A stretch of DNA of 64,000 bases from the NCBI RefSeq assembly GCF_024124665.1, contig NZ_JAMXSB010000002.1, positions 124,001 to 188,000 on the forward strand, written 5' to 3'. The notes under the pieces are model-generated. The model did not search any database. It was not told the origin of the DNA and saw nothing but the letters and a program-made list of their open reading frames with translations. The position numbers and the translations under genes were made by a program. This document shows positions 19,384-28,215 of the stretch, one piece after another. Origin of the DNA: Pleionea sp. CnH1-48 (lineage in GTDB: Bacteria > Pseudomonadota > Gammaproteobacteria > Enterobacterales > Kangiellaceae). Numbering within the stretch: the first letter of the stretch is position 1; every line of letters starts with the position of its first letter.

Positions 19384-19839
19384 TGACCGAATCAGAGAGC
19401 TCGTCTGTACTCAAAGTATAGCTTATCTCGGTACGTTATTTTGGGTTGGGCAAATCGATAGGAACTCGCGGGGTGTCTGGTTATTTGAGAGTTCTGACGC
19501 CTCGACATTTTCGGGGTGTCTGTTTATTCGTTCTGGAGTTCTGATGTCTCAGCTTTTGCGGGGTGTCTGCTTGTTCGTGCACAGGGTGTCTGATTATTTG
19601 AGGGTCCTGACGCCTCAACATTTGTGGGGTGTCTGATTATTTCGCCATCACTTGATGAGGCTTGTGCTTATCTTGATATGCCAGTAAACTATTTCCTTTC
19701 AAATCAGTTAGTTACTGATAGGTGTCATACTCGTGTCTTATGCAGTTTTTGCGCTATGTCGTAGGCGTGACGTAGTAAAAGCTGGCTGTGGCGTCAAAAT
19801 ATCACCTAACTTCAATCAACAACAAGATGGGTTTGACTT
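19384..19839. other. 456-nt intergenic region with repeat array
   Basis: It separates the divergent GGDEF gene and the membrane/XRE pair. The first half carries the GGGTGTCTG array listed separately. The second half (19641-19839) should hold the promoter of the downstream pair; I found no convincing -35/-10 pair and no open reading frame worth calling. Confidence 0.6.
19469..19640 (+). repeat. Array of five GGGTGTCTG direct repeats
   Basis: GGGTGTCTG begins at 19471, 19514, 19561, 19584 and 19627, giving spacings of 43, 47, 23 and 43 nt. Longer similarity surrounds the core: copies 1 and 4 share TTATTTGAG, then TTCTGACGCCTC or TCCTGACGCCTC, then AACATTT-like ends, and copy 2 is a diverged version. 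Copies 3 and 5 are truncated. Spacer content is similar between units rather than unique, so this is not a CRISPR array. Confidence 0.75.
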
Positions 19840-20241
19840 ATGACAACCAACAACTACTTACCTTCTATTGACGGGATCTGGGTTCACTTAGAGGATGGTG
19901 AAAATCCAGTCGATATTTATGTTTCTAATTTCTTTTGGCGCCAGGCTGTCTTTGTTAAAAACAACAAAATTTCACAGCGAACGGCGTTGAGTAAACATCG
20001 GTTTCAATTCGGTGGTGCAAGTTACGAGGTGAAGTTTAAATACACAACAATGACTGAGGGCGAGTGTCAGTTGTATAAGAATGGCGAATTAATAGACGCC
20101 GATAACTTTGCTTTATGCACTCAAGAAACGGCCTCGGATTTTAAGAAGCTGATTGTCTTTCATGCCATTTTCGCAATGGGACTGGGCGTATTGGCACTAA
20201 GCCTGATGAAAGGCTTATCCAACTTTATGATATCCCTATGA
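19840..20241 (+). CDS. Hypothetical C-tail-anchored membrane protein
   Basis: 133 aa. A soluble, beta-strand-rich N-terminal region (residues 1-105, including WVHLEDGENPVDIYVSN) is followed by one hydrophobic helix (about 108-128), with the N-terminus probably cytoplasmic. I recognise no family. Its stop overlaps the start of the XRE gene (ATGA), so the two are coupled and likely work together, perhaps as an anti-regulator or sensor for the XRE protein; that role is inference. Confidence 0.72.
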   Translation: MTTNNYLPSIDGIWVHLEDGENPVDIYVSNFFWRQAVFVKNNKISQRTALSKHRFQFGGASYEVKFKYTTMTEGECQLYKNGELIDADNFALCTQETASDFKKLIVFHAIFAMGLGVLALSLMKGLSNFMISL

Positions 20242-20543
20242 AACTCGATACCCAGAAAATCAAGGCACAGCGACAGGAAAGAGGATGGACTCAGCAACAT
20301 TTAGCCGATGTTGTCGGAGTCAGCCTCCGTACCATTCAGCGGATAGAGAAAACTGGAGCAACCTCAATGGAAACGGTATCGGCTTTGGTCTCGGTGTTGG
20401 AACTTGAGCGAGAAGAATTACTTGCAGAATCAAAACCCGAACCCGCTAGCAAGCAGATTTCGGAGCCGCTGCTCAAAGCCGCCATTTTCGCCTTAGGCAT
20501 ACTCCTAGGTGTTATGTTCACCTACTACCTGATGAAGGGTTAA
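20238..20543 (+). CDS. XRE family regulator with C-terminal membrane helix
   Basis: 101 aa. The Cro/C1-type HTH (residues 5-58) includes RGWTQQHLADVVGVSLRTIQ and RIEKTGATS. A linker and one transmembrane helix (LLKAAIFALGILLGVMFTYY, about 78-97) follow, predicting a membrane-tethered DNA-binding protein. It is coupled to the upstream small membrane protein by a 4-nt overlap and convergent with the eCIS cargo gene at a distance of 80 nt. The membrane-bound form suggests control by membrane signals or by release, which is not shown here. Confidence 0.85.
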   Translation: MKLDTQKIKAQRQERGWTQQHLADVVGVSLRTIQRIEKTGATSMETVSALVSVLELEREELLAESKPEPASKQISEPLLKAAIFALGILLGVMFTYYLMKG

Positions 20544-20550
20544 GCCTTAT

Positions 20551-20600
20551 CAGACAGTCTGCTCTCAGATTTAGACATCGTTAGATAGACAGGCTGTCTG
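20551..20600. repeat. Paired TGTCTG/CAGACA palindromes between convergent genes
   Basis: CAGACAGTCTG (20551-20561) and AGACAGGCTGTCT (20587-20599) are near-perfect palindromes, and GTCTGCTC recurs in direct orientation 39 nt apart. They lie between the XRE gene and the end of the eCIS operon and share the GTCTG core with the upstream array at 19469-19640. There is no U-tract, so a terminator role is doubtful. Confidence 0.55.
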
Positions 20601-20623
20601 CTCAGCAGTAAGTGGCGAGCTGA

Positions 20624-23600
20624 TTAAGGTCTGAGGCGCGCAATTTTTAGATCAAAATTACGCTTGTCAGACAAATATAAGTTATTGAGCCGAGTTAGCT
20701 GTCCTTTATCGGTACCATTATATCCAGCAGCTCCCGCACCATAGGCAGCCCGTAAAGCATCAACCGCCGAATCTCCAACAAAGGTAAACTCTTTCAGTTT
20801 TGCCCTGATGGCAGCCCAACTCACGCCAGCTGCCAATCGACTAGCAATGCGCGAGCGTAAGCTACTATCAATAAACACAGGGCCGGAGCCACCGACAGGA
20901 ACAATGGTTGCCGCAAGATCTTGCGATCGAGCTGTTGGTGCCACAACCGCCGAGGTTCCTCTTCTATCACGACCTGCCCTCAGATCCGTTTGCACATCAA
21001 AGTTATCATCTCGGTCAAATGTTGGCGTACCGGCTGGTGCGCTCGGAATACGATAGCGCGAATGAATATCGACCTTTATTTCTTCGCCCTTTCTGCGGCC
21101 ATTCATGTAACGTTGGTAAGCATGACACTGAAAGGTTGCATTAACATAGTTCTGACGTTTTTTACTCACCGGGGTCGAAGGGTTGGTCAGTACGCGGTCC
21201 CCACTTGGTGCAATGACTTTCACTTTGTAATAAACCCATAAGCGTTGCGTATTGACCCAATCTTTTACGCGCGTTTCCACTGTTGTTTTGTGCAGCTCGT
21301 TGGCTTCGGCAGTAATTGGAAATAAATTAACATCTCGAGCAGGCCCACCCACCTGTGCATTGAGCAAGTGACCTCGAATGTACTTTTGATTATTGTTACG
21401 TCCAGGATCTGTTTCGAGTTTATTCATTAAAGTGGACTGTTTGCCACTGGTAGAGTCCGAGCCTACGGGGTGATCAGGTCCCAGCCAATTTGCCGTCATT
21501 TCGACTCCTACCGGTGAACCGCCCAAATTGGTACTGCGATGAACGATATTCGTGGTTTTTCCGGCAATCCCTGTACCCGAAGCTTTAACATCGGGCAATG
21601 TGGCCCTTAAATTTGGATTAATGGACAAATTCACTTTATAGCCGCTTCCCTCTGGCACCAGACTGATATCCGTTAGGCGAAAACGCCGCTGAATGCGCCC
21701 ATAGTAATCATCAAGTTGGTCATAACCTCTAGGTGATTGAGCTGCCGCCAGATCCAGAACTTGTTTAGCGGCTCTCAAGTCAGCGCGCTTTTGATCTGCA
21801 GTGCGGGGTGTCGGCACAGGCGGTTCATCGAGCATGCGTAAGGTGATTGAAGCAGGATGTCTTGGCTGATCGCTGTTTGGAACCTCGCTGGCGCTGGCTG
21901 TCGGATCGCCAGGCTGTCTGCGGTTTTGTTGAGCATTGGGCGAACCAGGCTGTCCGCTACCTTGAGCGCCAGGCTGTCGGTTAGTGCCAGGGCTAGCACC
22001 AGGGGCTCCGCGACGGTTAGGGCTGTTTGCCGTGTTACCCTGTGCTCGGCCTCCTCCGCGATTACTTGAGCCAGGTCGCGCGCCTTGCTGACCACGTGCG
22101 GCACCAGGCGGAGGTGGTGGACGTCGACCTGGTCGTTGTGGCGCTCGCTCTGGGGGTGCGGCCTGAGGATCGGCCTGTGGTGGCCGCGCGGCCTGTTGTT
22201 GCTGGCTAGCAGGAGGTGATTGTTGACGCCCTTCTCCCTGACGGCGACCACGCCATTGTCCACGCTGTTGTTGCATGGCTTGTCGCCCTCCGGCAGGAGC
22301 CGGATCATCTTTTGGCATCGCATCCTGAATCATGCTGTCAATGCCAGGCATATCGCCCGTTTCCATAGTGACTTCAGGTGTTTCGCCACTGCCTAATACA
22401 TACCGTTGCAACTGGAATTGAACCGCTAGATTTGGGCCGATATTCCAGGTTTTTTCTGCGAGATTCCAGGTGTTTTCCCACACCGTGACCCAGAAAGCTT
22501 CGACTTCGGCCCAGGCATTAAGCCCAAGTTTGAAACGCGCTCCCGCAGCCATAGTTGCCGTACCAGAAATCGCCCAGTCGCCATTGTCGTATTCCAACAA
22601 AGGCCGCACCGATACCGCACCATAAATACCCGCCGTGGCAACCCCTTCGATACCGCCCGTCAAAGATCCCAAAACCACGTCCAAACCTAAGCCAGCACCA
22701 AATGCTACATAGCCTTCGGCAAACGCAGGAATAAACAACTCACCGGTAAATTCGAGATCCGGCCCTTCGGGATCGCCAATAGTGTAAGTGCCCGTGACAG
22801 AAATATCGCGGAATTGACCAGGACCAATCCCCGCGCGAACCCCTGCCCGCATTCGAATGACGGCTACCAAAATCGCCCACAATGGAATATTTTGACTGTG
22901 ACGGAACAGCTCTCTCTCGACTCGACGCTCGGGGAATAACTCTATTGGCGCAACATCGATGCGCATATTCAGAGTGACCTGACCTTCAGGACTGATCTCG
23001 GCGCCTACTGTTCCGGTGATGTTGTCAGACAACTGCATTGTCAGCTGTCCACCACCGTATACGTTCAAACCCCCTTCTTCATTTTGCCGTACACCGACGG
23101 TGACCGATCCACTTAAACGACCATTGTCCGCTTCAAAAGAAAACGTGGTTTCGCCCGACCACAAGTTATTTTTGTATTCGATATGAACGTTTCCGGACAC
23201 CCCTTGCAGAACTTCGGTGTTAATGGGAACGTCGCCTTCACCTTCCAGTTCGCCATTAACCAACGCCACACGAAAACGCGCGCCTTGCAATCCGGGAATC
23301 GCCAGATCCACTTCTGCCGCGATAGACGTATTACCTTCAGCATCCATGGAGGCACTAAAAGTACCTTCTCCGACTGGACCTAAGGCAGCCACCATACTGC
23401 CAGAAAACCCAAGTCGCCCTTCATTATCAATGGTTCCAGTAATGCTGCCAGATCGAATGGGTAAGGTTTCAGGGAAATCACTGGAGTTAACGGTAATCGA
23501 TCCGCTGAATTGATTGTTCCGATAACCAATGGTGCCAGACACATCGGACAAAGCAGATAAAGAACTATTGAAGGTTCCATTACCACTCAAACGGCCATTG

Positions 23601-24505
23601 GCGATATTGGCCGAAACCGAACCATTGGCAAAATCTTTATAGTCAAAGGTAACCGCTTCTAATCCACCAGAGATATCACGATTCACCGCGCGCAGATTAA
23701 CAGTACCCGAAGTCAACGACAAACCGGGTATGCGAGGGTTAAGTCGAGTAACAGGAATCGCTACGGTGGTGGTTAAATTATTCTCTTCTAATGCCAGCGT
23801 GCCCGTCACACCTTCTAACAAGGAGTGAGTTAAATTAACGTTACCTTCGCCAGTCACATCACCGCTTTCAGAAAACCTGACCGTAAAACTACCATCAGCC
23901 AGATCAGGATAAGTCATGTTGGCTGTAAAACTGCCCGAAAAGTTACCGCCACGAATCGACACATTACCCTCGCCAGTAATGGTCATGTTAGAGCCACGAG
24001 GCCTCATGGTGTTGGTACGAATATTTAAAGTACCTGCCAACTGTTTGTCTTCAGTAAAAGCCAGCTCTGTAATGCGCGGATTATTTAACGCAGGAAAATC
24101 TAAATCGATATTACGCGCATTACGCAAACTTCTTACTTCACCTTCTGCGTTAATGTTAATAGTAAATTCATTTTCTTCGACTTTTGGCAACGTCAGTTCG
24201 GCAGTCAGTCGGCCTCCAGGTCTGCGTCCTTGATCCTTACGAAACGATTTAAACTTAACACCAGGAATGGTCAGGTTTTCATTTTCAAGATCGGCGGTTC
24301 TGCGATTAAATAATCGTGCCGCGATATGAATACCATTGCCTAACTGAATTTTATAACTGCCATCTTCCTGTAATCCCATCACCGCCTGGTTGCCTGCCTC
24401 GCCATCAGCAGTTGGAGCAGCATTATTCGGCTCAGGTGCCCGATTAGGTGTCGGAGGAGCCGTTGTATTATTCGGTGCGTCTTGCGCCCGTGCGGGTTCA
24501 GTCAT
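20624..24505 (-). CDS. eCIS-associated cargo with C-terminal DNA/RNA non-specific endonuclease domain
   Basis: 1293 aa, the last gene of the eCIS operon. After a Pro/Asn-rich lead (1-40), residues about 45-540 form a long chain of similar beta units (G.V...Y..N.FSG.. patterns), suggesting an extended beta structure. Residues 540-720 continue with Gly/Ala-rich strands and Trp-rich segments (AFWVTVWENTWNLAEK). A Pro/Gln/Arg/Gly-rich linker covers about 732-878. Residues about 980-1145 match the Endonuclease_NS_2 pattern: RGHLLNAQVGG with R1044-G1045-H1046 (general-base His) and NLFPITAEAN with metal-ligand N1060. The last 100 residues hold a small extra helical domain. No signal peptide. eCIS payloads are often the last gene; the Pseudoalteromonas MAC effector Pne1 is also a nuclease. 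Role as payload is inferred. Confidence 0.8.
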   Translation of the reverse strand: MTEPARAQDAPNNTTAPPTPNRAPEPNNAAPTADGEAGNQAVMGLQEDGSYKIQLGNGIHIAARLFNRRTADLENENLTIPGVKFKSFRKDQGRRPGGRLTAELTLPKVEENEFTININAEGEVRSLRNARNIDLDFPALNNPRITELAFTEDKQLAGTLNIRTNTMRPRGSNMTITGEGNVSIRGGNFSGSFTANMTYPDLADGSFTVRFSESGDVTGEGNVNLTHSLLEGVTGTLALEENNLTTTVAIPVTRLNPRIPGLSLTSGTVNLRAVNRDISGGLEAVTFDYKDFANGSVSANIANGRLSGNGTFNSSLSALSDVSGTIGYRNNQFSGSITVNSSDFPETLPIRSGSITGTIDNEGRLGFSGSMVAALGPVGEGTFSASMDAEGNTSIAAEVDLAIPGLQGARFRVALVNGELEGEGDVPINTEVLQGVSGNVHIEYKNNLWSGETTFSFEADNGRLSGSVTVGVRQNEEGGLNVYGGGQLTMQLSDNITGTVGAEISPEGQVTLNMRIDVAPIELFPERRVERELFRHSQNIPLWAILVAVIRMRAGVRAGIGPGQFRDISVTGTYTIGDPEGPDLEFTGELFIPAFAEGYVAFGAGLGLDVVLGSLTGGIEGVATAGIYGAVSVRPLLEYDNGDWAISGTATMAAGARFKLGLNAWAEVEAFWVTVWENTWNLAEKTWNIGPNLAVQFQLQRYVLGSGETPEVTMETGDMPGIDSMIQDAMPKDDPAPAGGRQAMQQQRGQWRGRRQGEGRQQSPPASQQQQAARPPQADPQAAPPERAPQRPGRRPPPPPGAARGQQGARPGSSNRGGGRAQGNTANSPNRRGAPGASPGTNRQPGAQGSGQPGSPNAQQNRRQPGDPTASASEVPNSDQPRHPASITLRMLDEPPVPTPRTADQKRADLRAAKQVLDLAAAQSPRGYDQLDDYYGRIQRRFRLTDISLVPEGSGYKVNLSINPNLRATLPDVKASGTGIAGKTTNIVHRSTNLGGSPVGVEMTANWLGPDHPVGSDSTSGKQSTLMNKLETDPGRNNNQKYIRGHLLNAQVGGPARDVNLFPITAEANELHKTTVETRVKDWVNTQRLWVYYKVKVIAPSGDRVLTNPSTPVSKKRQNYVNATFQCHAYQRYMNGRRKGEEIKVDIHSRYRIPSAPAGTPTFDRDDNFDVQTDLRAGRDRRGTSAVVAPTARSQDLAATIVPVGGSGPVFIDSSLRSRIASRLAAGVSWAAIRAKLKEFTFVGDSAVDALRAAYGAGAAGYNGTDKGQLTRLNNLYLSDKRNFDLKIARLRP

Positions 24506-24522
24506 TGGCGCCTCTCACTCGA

Positions 24523-26628
24523 CTATGCATCCATAAGCACATCGTAATAATCTCCAAGCAATGTACGTTTGATGGGACGCTTAAGCTTTCGATACTCACG
24601 TATCGCAGCAAGCAACAGATGCTTCATAGACACTGCAGCTTGTTGCTCTTTGGCCTGATAACAAGCGGCGATCAAACAATTGCGAATGTGGCCACCTGAC
24701 AACACAAAACGCTGGGCTAAAAAATCAAAATCAATGTCTTCGTCGCGTTCAATTAACAACAAGTTAATACGCTGCCAGATCTGACGTCTTTCATCTTCAC
24801 CAGGCATAGGGAAAGTAATAATATGTTCTAGACGACGAGAAAAGGCATCATCAATATTATCAGCAAAGTTGGTCGCGATGATGGTGCAGCCTGGGTGCTC
24901 TTCTATCTTTTGTAAAAGATAACTGACTTCAATATTGGCGTAGCGATCATGAGCATCTTTAACTTCACTGCGCTTACCAAACAATGCATCGCCTTCATCA
25001 AAAAACAAAATAGCGCGACTACACGCGGCAGCAGTAAAAATACGGTCCAGATTTTTTTCGGTTTCGCCAATGTATTTACTGACCACCCGAGATAAGTCAA
25101 TTTTAAACAGATCCAGCCCTAACTCATTGGCCAACACACTGGCAGCCATGGTTTTTCCTGTACCTGATGCGCCAGAAAAAAGCGCACTCACACTGGGCGC
25201 AGCGCCAAGAACTTGATCCATGGCTGATTGTTGAATGAATTGAAAGCTGTAGCGCACATCCCGTTGAAATGACTGTAACTCATCCGCAACGTTATCCGAT
25301 ACAATAAGATCTGACCATCGAAACGCTGTAGAAACATGTTTCGCCAGTTTGGCAATGGGTGCCGCAGCCATGCTTCGACAAAGTTGCCAGATTTGTTCGC
25401 AAGAAACCGCTGTTTGCTGCCACTTAAGCTGCAAAGCCAATTGCTGGCAGACTTTTTCGATATCACTGCTCGTTAATTGAAACTGTTGTACTAAATTCGA
25501 CAGACTTTCATCAGTGTCTTCAAGCTCAAAATAAACCGCTGGCAGTTTTTCATTCCATAAAACCAGTTGCTGATCCGTCGATAAGGGTGTCCAGCTTAAG
25601 GACAATGCAGCAAACTTTATTGGTTGAACATCTGCAGAATGTAGCATCACCCAACCCTGCTGTTGCTGCATCCAATCATACTCAGCATCAACGACCTCTC
25701 CCTGCCATACCACAACAGGCAAAGCGTCATTTAGCCAGGCATCTCGCAACATTCGAGAAAACTTTTGAGAATCAACGGGGGTTGATAGCGCCAGAGAGTA
25801 AACCGGCATTTGTAAGGCATCGGACAATACTTGCAAACTATGCTCAGTGTCATTGCAAGCAATGGACACCACAGGCCATTGCGCGATGGTTGCATGAGTT
25901 TGATGCAGCTTTAGCAAAGGAGCTACGACATCTTCGTATTCCACATCAAGGTGCGCTTCTGTTGATTCGGGTAATCGCCAACGAAGTTGCTCTGCCAGGC
26001 ATTCATCTGGCAAAGGATGACCCGACAAAAAACTTCGAACACCATCCTCACAGTTTAAGTTTTGCATTAAACGATTTGAGTCTTGTCCTTCAAAACTGAC
26101 CAAAGGCACTCGTCTTAAAGGTTCCTGATGCGATAAGATTGCATGCCAATCCGTTGCCGCCATCCACTCAGGAAACAACTGTTGGCACAAAGCTAATGAA
26201 GCCTGTTTCTTCTGTACATCATCGTGCAGATAAGCAAAAACTTTACGTAACCTTGGCTCAATTTCTGGAAGAAACACCAATAACAGAAGAAAGCTTTCAC
26301 TCGGCATCAAATCATAAAGCGCTTCTATACGTTGAAGTTTCAATCCTGATGTTGCTGCTTTTCTTTGTTCTATTTGCAACCAAAGGCGGGTTAATTTATC
26401 GCTATCAGGTGCATGACCATCACCAATCTGTTCTTGTAAAAACTCGTTAACTTCTTCGTCAGAAACGTATAAGCCACCAAACCCTTCACGGAAGTCTTCT
26501 CCTCGACTGCAACGAATGCGCTCAACCTCAACAATGAGTCGTAACTTTAACCACTGGATACAATCTTGATAGTATTCATGATCCGATGCATAGTGTGCGA
26601 CAGCGGTTAATTTGGCGGGTTGGTTCAT
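24523..26628 (-). CDS. eCIS AAA+ ATPase, Afp15-like
   Basis: 701 aa. The C-terminal half is an AAA+ module with Walker A GASGTGKT (about residue 486), Walker B AILFFDEGDALFGKR (about 540-555), sensor-1 IIATNFADNIDDAF and arginine finger SRRLEHIITFPMP. The N-terminal half (1-440) is the long eCIS-type region. Afp15-type ATPases are needed for assembly or maturation of these particles rather than for sheath recycling as ClpV is in T6SS; ClpV architecture (two AAA modules) is absent. It lies between the tape-measure gene (17-nt gap) and the cargo gene (17-nt gap) and is cotranscribed with them. Confidence 0.92.
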   Translation of the reverse strand: MNQPAKLTAVAHYASDHEYYQDCIQWLKLRLIVEVERIRCSRGEDFREGFGGLYVSDEEVNEFLQEQIGDGHAPDSDKLTRLWLQIEQRKAATSGLKLQRIEALYDLMPSESFLLLLVFLPEIEPRLRKVFAYLHDDVQKKQASLALCQQLFPEWMAATDWHAILSHQEPLRRVPLVSFEGQDSNRLMQNLNCEDGVRSFLSGHPLPDECLAEQLRWRLPESTEAHLDVEYEDVVAPLLKLHQTHATIAQWPVVSIACNDTEHSLQVLSDALQMPVYSLALSTPVDSQKFSRMLRDAWLNDALPVVVWQGEVVDAEYDWMQQQQGWVMLHSADVQPIKFAALSLSWTPLSTDQQLVLWNEKLPAVYFELEDTDESLSNLVQQFQLTSSDIEKVCQQLALQLKWQQTAVSCEQIWQLCRSMAAAPIAKLAKHVSTAFRWSDLIVSDNVADELQSFQRDVRYSFQFIQQSAMDQVLGAAPSVSALFSGASGTGKTMAASVLANELGLDLFKIDLSRVVSKYIGETEKNLDRIFTAAACSRAILFFDEGDALFGKRSEVKDAHDRYANIEVSYLLQKIEEHPGCTIIATNFADNIDDAFSRRLEHIITFPMPGEDERRQIWQRINLLLIERDEDIDFDFLAQRFVLSGGHIRNCLIAACYQAKEQQAAVSMKHLLLAAIREYRKLKRPIKRTLLGDYYDVLMDA

Positions 26629-26645
26629 TAAAATAGACTCCTACA

Positions 26646-28181
26646 CTACGACTTCCACTGAATAAGCCATTCACGATCCAACCAAGCCGGTAAGCGCGGT
26701 TGCTCATTGAATAAAACGGACAAAGAAACCACCACCGACAGCGGCATTTTTTCGATTCGGCAGCATAAAGTTTTCGGGCTAATTTCAACCTCTGCAGAGT
26801 AATCAATAAAGTGTTGAAACAATCCTTCTTCGCTGGTGCTTTCGAATCCATTTAAGTATTGAGCAAACACGGCTAACACGGCGGTTGTCAGCGCTTCCGA
26901 TATCGGCTTGTCAGTGTCAGTCTCTATATTTTCGAAACGACAAAAGGTTTCAAAAGCTGCCGAAGACAATACTCGACGAGCGATCACCTGCCCCTCTTCC
27001 CACAAGACGTTACCTAAACACAGTGAACGCAGTCCGTTGTCAGAGTAAGCCAAAGGTCGCAACTCTGATGGGACGGCCTGGCAACACATCATCCATAAAA
27101 AAGGACCATCAAAGCTCGCAGCCAGTGGATGGCGCATCAACGCTGCCAATACCAGACTCAAACCGCCAAAACGTAACTCTACTCGAGGTTTATCGCTGGT
27201 CAATTTTTGTTGGCTGTCAGCCGAATAGACATGGCTAAGTGCTTGGTGAGATCGCAAAAGCACTTGCGCCTGTTGCAGTAGATAATGGAATGTCTCTTTT
27301 CGTTCTTGCTGCTGCCGACTCATTTCATACAACAAGCGAACCTGGCTGTCTTTTACGACTATCGCATCAGATTGCATAAGTTCTTGCAAACACTCTGCAT
27401 TCTCTTCGCGAATGGCCCAGCGAATGATCACTAGCCAGGACCACAGAGTATTCCATTCATCATCGGTCAAAGCGCGGCCTTTTTGTTGCCATAGCTGCAG
27501 TGCCAGCACTAACAGCCAATGAGAAGATTGAAATGGCCACAATGCCGATAACATCCGCCCTGATTGTTCACTTATTTCAGCAAGATCCAAGGGTGCTAAC
27601 AATGACAGTTGCGGATTCGAGGGCGCGCCTAGCGCATACAGAAGCCGTTGGCTTTCATCAGGCGCAAAGCTTTGCAATAATCGAATGGATAGACCTTCTT
27701 GTTGAAGCTGTTGAAAGACCTGAGGAAGCAAAGACGCTTTATGTTCTAACCGTTGCAATATGTTTTCGTTAACGCTGAGTTGCGACTTGAACCAGGGCTG
27801 ATAAGGCCAGTCGACCGCACGGCGGTGTGTCAAAAGATGCTTAATATATTGGGTTAAAAAATCGACTTCGGATTGATAGCGACGAATGTTATCCGATTGA
27901 TGCACCTGCAAGCTCGCTAAAATAGCATCGACAATCGCATCTGCCCACCGATCAATATCGGCCTGCATTAATCCATTACGAGTTTTAATAAGCAACTTAA
28001 TATTAACGGACTGAATACAGAGGTAACCAATATTAGGATGAATGACCTGTTCCAGTTTATTGCTTAGAGCATAAGGCAGCTGATGAGTTGCCCAGTGATC
28101 AACGCCCGAACGAATACGAGTAACTTGATCCGCATGCGGTGTTAACACTTTTAAATGATGGTGATCCAGTACCAGCTGCAT
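26646..28181 (-). CDS. Contractile injection system tape measure protein, Afp14-like
   Basis: 511 aa. The N-terminus is DHHHLKVLTPHADQVTRIRS and the next 60 residues (NKLEQVIHPNIGYLCIQSV) follow the CIS_TMP pattern, where a short strand-helix is followed by a basic, helical body. The remainder is helix- and Leu/Gln-rich. In eCIS this protein sets tail length and lines the tube. Its place between the fibre genes and the Afp15-like ATPase is the canonical Afp14 position. Assignment rests on position plus N-terminal pattern; internal sequence is poorly conserved in this family. Confidence 0.8.
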   Translation of the reverse strand: MQLVLDHHHLKVLTPHADQVTRIRSGVDHWATHQLPYALSNKLEQVIHPNIGYLCIQSVNIKLLIKTRNGLMQADIDRWADAIVDAILASLQVHQSDNIRRYQSEVDFLTQYIKHLLTHRRAVDWPYQPWFKSQLSVNENILQRLEHKASLLPQVFQQLQQEGLSIRLLQSFAPDESQRLLYALGAPSNPQLSLLAPLDLAEISEQSGRMLSALWPFQSSHWLLVLALQLWQQKGRALTDDEWNTLWSWLVIIRWAIREENAECLQELMQSDAIVVKDSQVRLLYEMSRQQQERKETFHYLLQQAQVLLRSHQALSHVYSADSQQKLTSDKPRVELRFGGLSLVLAALMRHPLAASFDGPFLWMMCCQAVPSELRPLAYSDNGLRSLCLGNVLWEEGQVIARRVLSSAAFETFCRFENIETDTDKPISEALTTAVLAVFAQYLNGFESTSEEGLFQHFIDYSAEVEISPKTLCCRIEKMPLSVVVSLSVLFNEQPRLPAWLDREWLIQWKS

Positions 28182-28215
28182 ACCTTCTCCGCCTATAAAT
28201 TACCAATAAAACAAC

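Noticed and set aside
19469-19640. CRISPR array
   Set aside because: Repeats are diverged, spacing is irregular (43, 47, 23, 43) and the intervening sequences resemble one another instead of being unique spacers; no cas genes nearby.
20551-20600. Rho-independent terminator of the eCIS operon
   Set aside because: Palindromes are short and have no U-tract on the minus strand; kept only as repeats.
21775-22323. 182-aa open frame inside the cargo gene
   Set aside because: It is an alternative frame of the Pro/Gln/Arg-rich linker, with composition driven by that repeat-like DNA; the main frame carries the protein signal.
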